Origin: Paulownia fortunei
Lineage: Eukaryota > Streptophyta > Magnoliopsida > Lamiales > Paulowniaceae
DNA length: 64,000 nt
Assembly (NCBI GenBank): GCA_019321725.1
Contig: CM033108.1
Span: 16,877,799-16,941,798, forward strand
Reading direction: 5' to 3'
A program made the translations under genes and the position numbers. The stretch's first letter is position 1; every line of letters starts with the position of its first letter. The notes under the pieces are model-generated. The model made no database searches. It had not been told where the DNA came from and saw only the letters and a program-made list of their open reading frames with translations. This document shows positions 11,420-24,620 of this stretch, piece by piece.

Positions 11420-13412
11420 TGATCGGTTTTCGTAAGCTTACCAAATTTAAACCTTACTCTTCAATAAATATTTAACGAGTATAGAGTGAGTAAGAGTCGA
11501 TCCCACGAGGATCAAGACTAATTGATTTATTATCGACTTAACTAACTAAGAATTTTAACTTTAAAATTACTAACCTAAAACTAAGACTTCAACAAGCAAA
11601 CTCTAGAAATAAACAACAAACGTTTGGGGGGGGATTGAGTTGATTAACTAAATTGCAGAAATTAAAACTAATTAAAATTCAAAGCAATCAAAATTAAATC
11701 AATAAGCAACAAGTGATTAAAGTAGGTTGAGGTTTCACTCGCCGCCACTAGACAATGGGTTCTAATTGCATATCAATATTATGAACAATTTGCCAATGAA
11801 ATTATCAACCGTAGGTAATAACAAGCTCTACTACCCCAAACTTTCCTTAGTTTCTCGTTAGATAGAACATGCTCTCTATCTAATTTTCTACCCACCAAAC
11901 AACATAGAACAAACTCTCTATATTTAATCCAATGGATGCATTAAAACAAGAAAGATAGATTGATCTAAGCAACAACCACACAAGCTCGGGTCATTTAACA
12001 TAGGTTATGTTTTTCATTGCAATTAACAAAAATACCCCATAATCATTAATCATAATTTATTACATATGATTAGAAATTCAAGACAATTACGGATCTAAAA
12101 TCTCTAATCTAGTTGTAAGGAGTTCTCAAATCCGATTTGGTTGCGCACCCAAACAAAGCAAGAAAATACCCATAAGACATTAAGTATAGAAAAACATAAA
12201 CAACCTCAATTGGAAAATTGATCAATAATATCAAACATTCAATTACAAAAACTCATGTCTAGGGCTTTGAAATCAACCTCAACCAATAAGGATGTTTAGC
12301 CTAACATGATAAGAAATGGCAAGAGAATAAAAATTAGCAACATTGGGAATCAAAGAAACTTATTGGTTGAAGAAGATAGTTGAGGTTGATGGTAGATTAT
12401 GGATGTTTCCTCCTCCAAGCCTCTTCCACTTTTTCTTCTTTGAAGCTCCAAAACCCCAAGAGTGTTTTCTAAATATGAATGAATGTAGAGAGTGAGTGAA
12501 TCTAAAAATTGATGTTTGTGTTGAGATGATAGTGCCCTTTTATAAAGTGTAAGATGGTGATGCGATTTGGTGTAAAGTGTGTAAGATGTGTTGTGTATTT
12601 TGTGTAAAGTGAGGAATATGTGTTGTAAAGTATGTAATGTGTGTGGTTTGATATATATATCTAGTGTATACATATCACAAACATGTGACAAAAGGTGTAA
12701 AGGATCGCCACTTGTCACCACTCCAAACAAAAACGTCACTTTTGTCACATGGATGGCACCTAGGCACCCTATTTTGGCGCTTAGGCGCCATTTTCTCTAT
12801 TTCCGGCACCTAGGCGCCCTGTTTTGGCGCCTAGGCGCTGTTGCTACTATTTTTGTTCCTTCAATTCAGTTTCTGATACGGTTTAACCTCTTTCAACTGA
12901 TTTTTGATCTCTTTATAAACTGAATTGGCTTTTAATATCTTCATAACAATTGTATTCCTATCTGTTATATTTTTGTAGCCACTTGAATCAGATTAATATC
13001 ACATTTTCGGAGAGAGTTATGCGAAATATACCAAGACCGCCATATCTGGAAGTTTCAGTGCATGTTTGACTCTTTAACTAAATTTTACTCTTTGAAATAA
13101 ATTGAATTGGGACACGTTGCCAACATGAAAGTTGTAGATACATCTCGTATCTTTCCAATAAGCTAAGAATTAGGTAAATAGAGCTTTGGATCAGACATTT
13201 ATGCCCAAAATACAGACACTGCCGTAGTAGAACCATGTCAATTTGGCCCAAGAATGCCTCTTTCAACTTCGTTTTTTGGCTCAATTTCGATCTTTTCATT
13301 CTCAAACTCCTATCATACATAAAACATTAATAAAAACTTATTATTAACAAGAACAAAGCAAAGAAGACATAGAAGAATTGATACAAATAAATATAAAAAT
13401 ATGCACTTATCA
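11420..13412 (-). mobile_element. Solo-LTR-like element, 1993 bp, inserted in C1 gag
   Basis: It starts TGATCGG and ends TTATCA on the + strand, with perfect 5-bp duplications ATATA at 415-419 past 11000 and at 13413-13417. Removing it restores the C1 gag reading order. On the - strand it begins TGATAAGTGCATATTT, the same start as the repeat at 23162. No PBS, PPT or coding region was seen, so a solo LTR or small non-autonomous element fits best. It carries an array of GGCGCC-type near-palindromes (12755-12839). Open frames inside it (12350-12748, 12588-12923, 13078-13320) overlap on both strands and resemble nothing recognised. Confidence 0.8.
12755..12839. repeat. Array of four 14-bp GC-rich near-palindromes
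   Basis: Units at 12755-12768, 12776-12789, 12805-12818 and 12826-12839 fit GGCRCYTAGGCRCY. Start-to-start spacings are 21, 29 and 21 bases, so it looks like a duplicated pair. It stands out sharply from the AT-rich surroundings. Confidence 0.9.
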
Positions 13413-13417
13413 ATATA

Positions 13418-13740
13418 CATATAGAAGATATCAAGCTCAGTGAATACTTTCAAGTAGCATCTATGATCGAGTAGTTGCTACCTTCATAGAAGGATTTCAA
13501 AAATTACTTGAAGCATAAGCATAAAGAATGGGACTTGAGAATTTAATTATCACACTAAGAATTGAAGAGATTATTCAATGTTTGAAATTAAATTCGAAAA
13601 ACTATTTGTGGAGGCTAAAGCTAATTTGGTAGCTTTATAGGCAAAAGTACCAGGGGTATGAATTGCAAGGCTGAAAAAGTTTAAAGGGAACTACAACTAT
13701 GCAAGCCAAACCTTAAGGCGAAAGATTGTTGACTTTCAAA
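13418..13740 (+). pseudogene. Copia gag of C1, C-terminal part
   Basis: This resumes gag after the 2-kb insertion. It reads SEYFQVASMIE near 13440, then KDFKNYLKHKHKEWD near 13495-13540, which correspond to the conserved second half of copia gag. Stops interrupt it. No intact CCHC zinc knuckle was identified downstream. Confidence 0.7.
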
Positions 13741-13949
13741 GGAAAAGAACTAGGGACTAAGTGCATGTGATTGAGGATAAAATGGTACTAGTTGATATGT
13801 CGGACCTCATGCTCCCCGTAGTTATTTTTGAAGCCAATTTGGAAGATAACCCGAGAAAATGGTATACTACATTTATTCTAACAAGGATATGTTCATGTCT
13901 TACATTCCGATAATGGACAAAAGTTATATATGGAAAACTCATCGATTCC

Positions 13950-15200
13950 TAACATTGATGGATTGGGAAACATTGTGCTAAGAGTAAGGAGCTAACCCTA
14001 ATTGATGTGCTATGTGTTCCAGATGTCTGAAAGAACTTAGTATTTAGCTTATTGCTAATCAATAGTAGGTTTAGGCTAGTAATTGAGTATGATAAGTTTA
14101 CACTCAACATGGCAGTTTTATAGGCAAAAGGTACTTAGCTAATAGGTTTTTTAAGATAAATGTAATGCTTGTACTCCCTAACATTAAAGGCAATAAAAGT
14201 ATATCTTCTATTTATTTGATTGGGTGTTCAAATTTAAGGCATATTACATTATGGCATGTTAATTTTAACACTCCACGTAAACTAGTAAGTTTAAATTTAT
14301 TTCCTTCATTCAACTTCAATCCTCATTATAAATGTAAGATCTTTATAGATGCTAAATTAGCCAAAGCATAGTTTTCTTTTGTTAAAAGGAACAACACACC
14401 TCTAGAATTATTCATAGTGATATATGTGATTAAAAGTTTGTGCAAACTAGAGTTGGAAAAAAATATTCTTTTTATTTTTAATTACATAAGATACGGTAAC
14501 TTATATTAGCTAAAAAGAAAATATAAGGCATTAGAAGCTTCTAAAATCTATAAGAATATAGTTAAGAATCAACTTATAAATGAAAAATATTATTCGTAGA
14601 GGTCGAGAATATGGAGCTCCATTTGAAGAATTTTGCTTAGAATCTAGCATTATTCATGAAACCACAGCCCCTTACTCGCATCAAATGATATTGTTGAATG
14701 AAAGAATCATACTCTTAAAGAGGTGATCAATGCTATAATGATAAATTTTGGATTACCCCATAATATGGAAGGAAGCAATTCCCTCAACTAATCACATTCT
14801 TATAAGGTACCATACATAGTAAGTATGAAACTCCATACGAGTTATGCAAATGTCATCAGACTTTCTACAAATACCTTAAAATATGGAGGTGTTTGGCTAA
14901 GGTAAAAGTATCTAAGCTAAAAAAGTTAAAATAAGGCTTAAGACAGTTGATTACATATTCATTGGATATGCTAATAACAGTAGTGCATATCAATTTCTTG
15001 TGCATAAATCAACAATTCATGATGTAAATGATTGTATGATCATTGAATCAAAGAATGTTGTATTTTTTGAATATGTCTTTCATTGAAAGAAAGGAAAGAA
15101 GTTAATTCTTAAAAAAGAACTTATGAGTTTGCAAGTGGTATTCATCAAAGTGATGAAGAACCGAAATGCAGTAACAGGACCTAAACACCTAAAACCTTTA
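13950..15200 (+). pseudogene. C1 pre-integrase and integrase remnants
   Basis: In order on the + strand: a KELTLIDVLCVPDV block near 13990-14030 (protease/pre-integrase linker); WHVNFNT followed by CKIFIDAKLAKA (14250-14370), a damaged HHCC zinc-binding segment; then YGAPFEEFCLES and an IHETTAPYS block near 14610-14690, and NHILIRY- and YKYLKIWRCL-type blocks to about 14900. A GYANNSSAYQFLVH block (about 14960-15010) corresponds to the integrase C-terminal region. Frames shift repeatedly, so no integrase can be made. The region ends before the LTR insertion at 15245. Confidence 0.72.
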
Positions 15201-15244
15201 GTCTGGACTTGATAACTTATATGATAAAAAATAAAATCAAGATA

Positions 15245-16938
15245 TGTAAAAGTAGTGCCCGACGAGCTAATTCGATTAGCCGCATTTATACTCTTGTATT
15301 GGATAATCTTATTTAAAGTTTATTAATTAATTTAGGATTTGTTTATCTTTAATTATTATTACCAATTGGATAAAGTCCCCAATTATGGGGCATGATCATG
15401 CATATGATGACAATCATGGAATATGTCTCTATAACTTTAGTCTAAAATAAATTCCAAGTTAAAGGTTCAGTGAAATAAGACATCGATAAGCCCAACAAAA
15501 TTTGGGCACTAGATGCATACTCAAAAGGAGACTCTCTCGCTCTAAATGAATGGTGTTGAGATACTAGTGCATGTGTACAGAACAACCCTACTTGAAAATT
15601 CCTAATTGGAAATGTCATTTGTTGAATAAGTATTTTCAAGTGACAATAGTGCAAGAATTAGTCCTTAAACTTGAGTCACTATTATTACCTTGTGGAAGAC
15701 ATGTTTCACTTTAATATATTTTTCGATTATCTAATAATCACTTGGGAATATGATGGGTGTAGCATCCTCATGTATGGTGGTTAATGAGTTGTCAATAAAG
15801 AATCCACCACCTATCTAGTTAAATAGGTGAATCTCCTATGTTTTTCATAGTCTTTGACTCAAAAGTCTTTGGCCAAGATGAGATGAATATTAGACGAGAG
15901 TTTTTAAATGATTCATCGAGGACTCAATGCAACTGGTATTAAATCAAATAGAATTTTGGCTAATAATTCATGCCCTAAATTTAATTGGGAGATTAGGAGA
16001 CAGAAGGCCTATACTTGCATGGTACTCGTAATAAAAAAAGGTTCGTTGTTTCTTTTACCTAAAACTAGGTAGTCATGATTCACTGCTATGTGCTTCTCGT
16101 GGCTTGTGGATTTGTGGAATTACGAGATTAATTCCAAGATGATTAATTAATTAAATTAATTAATCAAAATAATTTAATTATTCAAATAAATTGTAAGAGT
16201 TATGAGTGCACTACTAGGTTAGTTGTGTACCTAAGGGGTCACACACTAAATTGAAAAGTTCTACTTGTATCTAGAAGGTAATCAAAAGAGTTAGATTATA
16301 TTAAGTAATGGGAATTAATTAATTAAAAGTTATATTAATTTAAAAAATTAAATTAATCTAAATAACTAATATGATTATCTAATTGGACCTAATAAGATTA
16401 GGGACTTGGAGTAAGTGGATCTATTCATTAAGAAGGGTATAAATTAATTTAATGAGTTACACTAAGTTATCCAATTAAAAGTTATAGTTATTTAATTAGA
16501 CCTAATAAGATTAGGGAGCTTATGTGGAGTTAACTAGTTAATTGATCGAATCAATTAATTAAGAAAAGTATAAATTAATGTATCTATTTAAATAATATAA
16601 TTATTTAATTGGGCCTAATAAGATTAGAAAGCCCAAGTGGAACTATTTAATTAATTAAGTTGGGCTTTAATTAGATTTAATTAAATTAATTGAATTCCAA
16701 GCCCAAAAAATGATGGGCTTGTAGAAGGTTTATTAGGAGTCTTGATTCGAGAATCAAAGATTTGGGCACTTGGAAACAAGAGATAAGATAAGAATAAAAG
16801 GAGGCATAGTTCTAATAGAGTTAAGGTTAGGATGAATGCATTCTATTAGGATTAGGAAAAGTGTATAAATACACTTTCCCCTAGTGGCTGAATTTTACAA
16901 GCCTTTCACATTAAAAATCAGCCCCTAGTCTCCAATAT

Positions 16939-16970
<32 letters not shown>

Positions 16971-17165
16971 CGTCCCTCCCTTCTTGTAGTCTTGATCCCT
17001 TGTTCCACCTTATTGACATATCTTTAATTCTCCTTTCACAAGTTGAATTGAGAATTAAACTCTACTAGATTTCAAATTAGAATAGGCCATCGATTTTACT
17101 AGTGGAAATTTGATTGTGTGTGGACATTCCGATCTGGGATTCTACTAAAAGAGTGATGCTTGGAA
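15245..17165 (+). repeat. Copia-type LTR inserted in C1 pol (right end approximate)
   Basis: It begins TGTAAAAGTAGTGCCC, parallel to TGTTAGAATAGTGCTC (end of the 28303-30313 copy on -) and TGTTAAAGTAGTATTC (59241-62104 on -). It keeps the family's internal order, including 'cacctatctagttaaatag', ATTAATTAA runs and a (TA)n tract near 16948-16970. The final part of the LTR before a CCAACA end is missing or unrecognisable, and C1 pol resumes by about 17190. No target duplication was found, so the right edge is uncertain. Confidence 0.6.
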
Positions 17166-17179
17166 ACCTAAGGCAAACG

Positions 17180-18552
17180 AATTCGAGATGAACAATTTGA
17201 GTTGTTTCATACCCTGAAAGGTATGTCTTCTTGTTAGAGAACAACAAGGAGAAGCTTTCTTTCAATAATGATCAGAGAAACTATGGAGAGATGGTGTGTG
17301 ACATCGACTCGTAAAGATTGCAAAAGACCATATAATCTGAGATGGACTTCATATGCTCCAACAAGGTATGGATCTTAGTGCACCTACCATAGCATATAAT
17401 ACATATTAATTGCAAATAGGTCTACGAGCGGAAGCTTGGAGTAGATGGAGGGTAGCGACCTATAAAGCATGACGGGTAAATGGTTACACTCGAAGATAAG
17501 AAATTGACTATGAGGAAGCCTTCTCACTAATGGCGATACTGAAATCCATTCAGATCTTACTAGCTATATCTGCATATTAGGACTACGAGATATAACAAAT
17601 AGATATGAAGATTGTCTTCCTCAATGGGAATATTGAATAAGAGATCTACATAAAGCAACTTGAGCGCTTCATATCCAAAGAAAGCGAGAAAAATGTTTGC
17701 AAGCTTTAGTGGACTATTTCTCGGCTCAAACATGCTTTCCAAAGTTGGGACATTTGATTCAACGAGGCAAAAAAATTGTTTAGTTTTCTCAATAATCCGA
17801 ATAAATCTTAAATGTACAAGAAGGTTAGTGGGAGCACAATAACGTTTATTCTCCTCTATGTTGACGACATCCAATTATTAGAGAATGATGTATGGATGTT
17901 ATAGTCAACAAAGACTTGGTTGTCTACGTAATTCTCCAAGAATGATTTTGGAGATGCATCCTATATTTTAAGGATTGAGATAGATCTAAGAGGATGATCA
18001 GACTATCCCAATCCATATATATAGATAAGATGCTAAAAAGGTTTAGCATGGAGGAATCTAAGAGGGGATTCATGCTAATGAGTTAAGGTATTTCTTTCCA
18101 AAGTCTATGTCTCCTAAAACTCTAGAGAAAAGAGAAATAATGACTCACATGCCTTGTGCATCTATGATGGAAGCATGATATGCTATGTACTAGTCCTGAT
18201 GTTGCATACGCTCTAAGTGTCATAAGCAGATATAAGCTCAATCTTGATGAAAAGCAATGGAAATTCGTAAAATGATCTTTAAGTACTTAACAAAGGATAT
18301 CTTCTAGGTGTACGATTACGGAGAATTGAAGCTAGAAAGTTTCTCTAATTCTACCTTTCAATATGATATAAATAATTCGAAGTCAATGTCTGAATTCATA
18401 TTCACCCTATATAATGGGACGATCAGTTGGAAGAGTTCTAAGCAGAAGATAATAACGGATTCCACTATCTAAGTTGAATACATAGTGGCATATTATGCTA
18501 CGAAAAAAGTTGTATAGATGTGGAACTTCATCCAAGAGTTGGGCGTTGTTCC
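17180..18552 (+). pseudogene. C1 reverse transcriptase and start of RNase H
   Basis: The - strand pol of C2 (21000-21500) aligns by eye with this + strand region. Visible blocks are DYEEAFS near 17505, an FLNGNIE- and EIYIKQLERF-type RT block (17610-17680), the catalytic YVDD at 17857-17868, and LSQSIYIDKMLKRFSMEESKRGF (18003-18070; two blocks of one conserved stretch). RNase H-like sequence follows and stops at an ELGVVP block near 18540. There C1 is cut off by the left LTR of C2. Many stops are present although the YVDD itself is intact. Confidence 0.75.
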
Positions 18553-20555
18553 TATAGGGTTCGCAATACCAGGGACCTAAAGCACAACAGAATTTAAAAT
18601 TTTAAACAACATGCATCAAATATAAATATAGGTGTCCCGAATTCATTTCAATTTGATCGATTATACATAATTGAAATATGATTGATACCCTAAATAAATT
18701 GAAGGGATAAACAATTTATACTGAATTGAATTAACAAAGAACACTCTATAATGCTTTCAAAACTTTGTCAATCTCTAAACCCTGTAGCTGGTTGAATTCA
18801 CCAAGATCCCCAAGCGTTGATCCTCTAAGCATATCCATACCTCGGATCCCTACTCACGATTGAGACTATGCTAGTACTCTTCAAGCATAATTCCTATCTA
18901 AGACTGTGTTTATGGGATTTATAACTAATATAAATTGCTATTTACAAATTAGGTAATTGATCAACTCTTAATTCAACAAGGTGAAAGAAGAATTGATCAA
19001 ATGACTAAGAGAACTTGAAAATTATTTTCCACATTTTGGAGAGGGAGAAAAAGGCCGAATGTTTGCAAGAAAAATCTTGCAATTTTCGCCCAGCATGGGG
19101 AGCATTTATAGCTCCCAAAAGACCATCACATACCAGCAATCCAAGACTATCTTGGACTCTAAAAAATAAGTGTTTTGTCCCCTTTCCAAGTCTTACTTGG
19201 ATAAATATAGCAAGCCTTTAATTCCAAATTAAATAAGTCTTAGATTCCAAGTTAAAGACTTATGATAAGTCTTTAATTCTAATCTAAGATTTAATCTCCT
19301 AGTTAATCTTGGTATTTAATTCTTAATTAAATTCCTCATGGGCTTCGTACAAGCCCATATCCAATGGGCCTTGGTCCAAAATAATTGAATCCAATTTAAT
19401 TGATCAAATTAATTAAATTAATTCATCCAATGAATTATAAAGGCATATAATTAATGATTCCAAACAATTAATTACTTGTTCCATTATGAGCCACCTAATC
19501 TAATTAGGTCATTTAATTAATCTAATTAATTAATTGAATTAATTCAATACTTGAATTAATTAAACTCTATTTAATTAATCATACTAATTAAATATAATAC
19601 AACTCTTGGATTATCTACTTAGACAAGAAAATGAGCATTTTTTAGTTAGTGTGTGACCCAATAGATTCACCGATATGCTAGTAGTGGGCTCACAATTCAT
19701 GTGATTTAGTCAAGTAATTAATTAATTATTCTTAATTGATTAATTAATTAAATTCATTAATCATCGTGGAATTAACTCATTAATTCCAAGAACCTTACAA
19801 ATCATGATTTGCGTCTAACAACACGCCATGAATACTTAGACATAGATGAAGTTGGCAAATTGTTCCAATTACAAATGTCATGAAAGTTCGATTCTTACAT
19901 CAACTAATCTCTCAATTGAGCCTAAAGCGTAGATTATTAGTTTTATGAAAATATTCCTAGTATCTTGATTCATTGATGCTAATTAGGAAATATATTTCCT
20001 AATTACTCATCCCAACCATGGCCATGGATTTCATAATCAAGTACAGTTAAATCATAGGAGATTCGCTTATTCATCTAGATAGGTGATGTCTCTTTTGTTG
20101 GTCACTCATTAATCTCTATAAATAAAGATAATTCACCTAAAATATCTCCTTTTTGATTATCATGCAATCAAAGAATAAATCAAAATATATCATATCGAGA
20201 GTGAGATTAAAATGGTGCCTCAAGTTAAATGACTGTAACATGCATTATAGTAACGATTGGAAACATTTCATTTGATAATTATATTTCCTTGGATTTCTAG
20301 TGGTATTGTTCAATGAACTTATTTTCCAACAAGCATCCATATATATGCACTAGTGACATAATACCGGTGTCTAGTCAATATCTCATCTCAAAAAGCCCTC
20401 AATTTGGAACTAGTTTAAGATCACAACCATAAAGGCATGTTTGTCATCCTATGCGCAACCATGCCCCATAGTCGCATGTGATCTACTGACGTTATCTAAT
20501 TCTAATGACATGAATTAAAGATGAAGATTGCCTTTTATTAATTTTTAACCAAAAA
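18553..20555 (-). repeat. Copia-type LTR of C2 (left, 3' LTR)
   Basis: Bases 18560-19030 are a direct repeat of 25998-26466. The rest matches the other family LTRs, including blocks of ATTAATTAA and a TTTTCCAACAAGC block at 20322-20333 shared with 29942-29957 and 61748-61762. Read on -, its end would be GAACCCTATA in place of the family GAACCCAACA. Its U3 start seems to be missing, because RT sequence begins at about 20570 with no RNase H or PPT between. Confidence 0.65.
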
Positions 20556-20569
20556 AGATAGTTCATTAC

Positions 20570-23155
20570 AAGAGTAATTTCAGGACTCATTGGCAGATAT
20601 CCTCTCTTGGATTCCTTCATGTTAAACCTTTTTAACACTTTGTCTATATATATTGATTGGGATAGTCCTAGCAACTGTCTAGATCTATCTCTATAGATCT
20701 TAATCCCCAATATAAAGGATATTTCTCCTAAATCTTTCATGGAGAAATGTATGGACAACCAAGCCTTCATTGATTTTAACATTCTTACGTCATTTCCAAT
20801 TAGTAGAATGTTATCAATATATAAAACCAAAAATATCACAACACTCTGACAAACCTTCTTATACACAGATAGCTCTTCCATATTTTTAAGGTAACCAAAT
20901 AATTTGATTGCCTTGTCAAATTAGATGTTCCAACTTTGGGATATTTTGAGGTCATAAATGGATCTTTAGACATGAAGCCCTCTGGTTGCTTCATGTATAT
21001 CTTTTCCTCAATGTTTCCATTTAGAAAAATGGTTTTCACATTCATTTGCCATATCTTATAGTCATAATATACTGATATGGCCAGCATTATGCAAATGGAC
21101 TTAAGCACTGCAGCTGGTGAGAAGGTTGCATCATAATCAATTCATTGTTTCTATGTATAACCCTTAGCAACTAGTTTAGCCTTATAGGTCACAACCTCCC
21201 CATCTACTCCATTATTTCATTAGTAGACCCATTTGTTGCCAATGGAAACAATTCCCACAAGTGGGTCCACCAAGTTCCTAATCTTGTTGGAGTACATAAA
21301 ATCTATTTTGGACTGCATGGCTTAGTTCTATTTTCCTGAATAGAGGTCAGACATCTCATCATCATAGCTCCTTGGGTTGGTATCCAAAAGAACATCCTCC
21401 TTGTTGTTTTATAATAAAAAGCCATACCTTTCAGGCTACCTCGAGATCCGTCCATATCTTCTTAGAGGTTCTATACTTGAAGTGTTAAAAGTTAAAGGCA
21501 CAATCACTATTGCTTCTGGTGGATGTGTTAAAAATTTCTTCAAGCTCCATGACCTTGTCCTTTCTATCTAATAGAAACTCGTTCTCTAATAAGGTGGCAT
21601 TCCTCGAAACAAATACCTTTTGTTCTGAGGGCTAATAGAAGTAGTACCCAATGGATTCCTTTATGTACCCTACAAACTTACATAAGATGGATCTCACATC
21701 CAACTTATCTTCCACTTATTGCTTCATATACACATGGTACCCCCATACCCTAAGGTATTTGTAAGAGGGGTTTTTGCGGTATCACATCTCATATAGTACT
21801 TTGGGCACTGACTTTGATGGCACTTTGTTGAGCAAGAATACTGCCATTTCTCGGGCATAGCCCTAGAATGATGAAGGAAGTTTAGTGTAACTCATCATGG
21901 ATCGAACCATGTCAAGCAAAGTTTAATTCATATGCTCGGCTACCCCATTAAGTTGAGGTATGCCAAGAAAAGTCCACTAGGAGATAATCCCAATCTCTTT
22001 CAAATAATCAATGAACTCACTACTTAAGTATTATCCTCCTCGATCAAATTAAAGAATCTTGATACTCATCTAGTTTGCTTCTCTACCTCATGCCTAATTT
22101 CTTTAAACATTTCAATGGCCTCAGACTTGTTGTAATTGGATACACATACCCATACCTAGAATAGTTATCGGTAAAGGTAATGAAGTAGGAATAGTTCCCT
22201 CATACACTAACACTTAGTTGTCCACATATATCTGAGTGGATCAAATCTAGTATATTAATGGCTCACTCCACTTGTCCAAAAAAAGGTGATTTAGTCATCT
22301 TTCCCTTAAGGCAAGATTCACATGTTGGCATTTTTTCCATGTCCATATGGTCAATAAATTCAGCCATCTTTTGAACTTTCTTCTTATAGATATGACCTAA
22401 TCTAGCATACCACATGTATGTCGAGGTTTGGTTATCAAATATTTGTTAGTTACTTTGTTGAATATGCAAGATGGAATTTTGGGGTTGAATAGTAAATAAA
22501 TTATTTATCAAAATTCCCATATATAATAAAGAAGAATCAAGGTAATTGGAGAACTTTTATTTTTTATTAGAAAACTAAAAGCTTCTCTATCTATAGCAAG
22601 AATAGAGATAATATTCTTTATCAGCTCTTGAATGTAATGACAATTATTTAAAACTATTCTATTTCTACCGTCTAACGCTAAGTGAAAAATCATTATGGTT
22701 ACTGCAGCAACTTTTGCTCCATTCCCCAATCAAAGGGTTATCTCTCATTGCTTCTTGTCATCACTTGCAAGTTATTGCATAGATGAGATCCACAACTAGT
22801 ATCTATTATCCAAGAAGCATCATTAACCAAAATGTTAACTTCAACAAAGAACATACCAGAACTTTTCTAGCGAGACGCAAGGTACTCCTTGCAATTCCTT
22901 CTCTAATGCCTTGACTTGCTGCAATAGTAACATTTGTCATTGGCTTTAGGACCTTTATTAACTCTACCATTTGCTTTTAGTTTTTTGTTCTTCTCTGAGG
23001 AATGCTTCATCTTTCCTTTCTTAGACTTGGTAATCTTTTATTAGGATAAAGATCCAATAAGCATGACATGCTTATTCTTTTTCATGGTGGACTCGGCCGT
23101 CTTCAACATGTCAACAAGCTCGGGAACACTAAGTCTCTATCTTGTACATGTTGAA
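20570..23155 (-). pseudogene. Copia pol of element C2 (zinc knuckle, protease, integrase, RT)
   Basis: Order on the - strand, right to left: a CX2CX4HX4C zinc knuckle at 22891-22932 (CYYCSKSRH, a stop, RRNC); a protease-like block WIIDTSCGSHLC near 22760-22805; pre-integrase YARLGH and CESCLKGKMTKSPF near 22290-22420; integrase core blocks DLIHSDICGQLS and YSYFITFTDNYSRYGYVY (22120-22260); an RT block with FLNGNIEEKIYMKQPEGF (about 20970-21030); and LYIDNILLIGND (about 20790-20830), where the usual YVDD is YIDN. RNase H is absent, pointing to an internal deletion next to the left LTR. Stops and frameshifts show it is dead. It is the same family as C1 but in the opposite orientation. Confidence 0.8.
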
Positions 23156-23161
23156 GTTAAC

Positions 23162-24620
23162 TGATAAGTGCATATTTGATATATTTTTGTATCAAATCTT
23201 TTATACTTTTCTTACTTTATTCTTGTTAATATTATTATTTTATTAATATTCTGTGTTAGGGAATAAATAGAAGTATATTTTCAAACTTGTGCAATTTTTA
23301 TAATTGGAGTATAACTTCATGATCAAAAGTCCTATGAACCTGAAGCTTATTTCATTTGAAATCCAAGAGATAGAGGTACAACTTTTCTGTTGGAAGCTTA
23401 GCCTAATTCAATTTTGATGATAGCAGAAAATTCATCCAAGTAATTGCACAAAATGGATCACCAAAATTCGAATAAGAGTTCAACCCAATATTGATTTATT
23501 TTACCAATTTGTTTAAATATCTTGAACCCAAATTTATTTTAGGTTGAAATTTAGATATATTATACCCAAGAGGTAAATAAACAAGTTTGATGCAGACAAA
23601 ATGGTATGAAAATATGTTGAAATTGTAAAACTATAGGCTGTAAGTTGTTGCTACTGTTAAATGATGGCTCTTGGATATGACTCGGTAATTTAACCATATC
23701 TCCTTCATTCGACCACCAAATTTGACAAAAGATATATGAAAATATATCAGCATTAGAAGATCTACAATTTTTTATTCTTCATGTATCTTCAAAATCTGGT
23801 TGTATCTGACCAAAAAATATAATTCAATTCAGTGGGTGAGAAATTTGTGTAACAACTTACCAACTCTTGGCAACTAGCATACCACTTGATTAATCCCTCT
23901 ATTATTTGTTTGGTATCTAGCTTACTCCAAGTACTATAATAGGCCATGTATTAAGCTTATAAGAGGAGGGGGTAGAGGGTTTATTTAGGGTAAGTTATCT
24001 AGTTTGTATGTTTTCTAGTATTGTAAGTTTTCTAGTAGTAATAGAAATATATTTTCTAGTTTCTCTTATATTTTTAGTCTTTGCTACTTTTATTATGTCT
24101 TTCTAAATTTTATTTTGTTGAGAGAAAAGGGTGAACCTCTTGATGGAGGAAGAGGAATGATTATAAGAGTAGAAAATATTTAAGTATGTTGTATTATTAT
24201 TTTTATTTTTGATCTAAACCCTACTTGTTTTGTGGTGATTCTTGATTTATTTATCTCCAATGGCACAACAAATACTTAGGTTTATTTAACTTATTGTACG
24301 GTTTTACCCCACCGACTGCTAATGTAAAATCTTGATTTGTTGTTGACGAAGGTATGCATAAATGCTTGATCCCATAAATAAGTGTTGGCGTTAAGAGATA
24401 ATTTATAATAGTAAGACAATATCATGATTACCTTATTGCATTAGTTACTTGATAATATCTTTCCATTGGAACTTTCATTATGTATGGATTCCAATTGTAG
24501 CAATTAATAGAGGTAAAAAGAATAAATAACCATTTTTCTATCCAAAACTCGAGTGGATCCCTAATTCTCAGTACTTTTATTACTTCGGTTTTTTGTTAGT
24601 TACATCGTACATTAATTGTT
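23162..24620 (+). repeat. LTR-like repeat related to 11420-13412 (right end unclear)
   Basis: It begins TGATAAGTGCATATTT and continues with TGTATCAA, CTTACTTT, TTCTTGTTAATA and TTATTAAT blocks. These match in order the - strand start of the 11420-13412 element. It interrupts C2 just upstream of the gag/zinc-knuckle part. The far end could not be matched and no target duplication of TTAAC was found, so the copy is probably truncated or rearranged. Confidence 0.55.

Noticed and set aside
12350..12923. Open frames 12350-12748 (-) and 12588-12923 (+)
   Set aside because: They overlap on opposite strands inside the solo-LTR-like element and include the palindromic array; no protein family is suggested.
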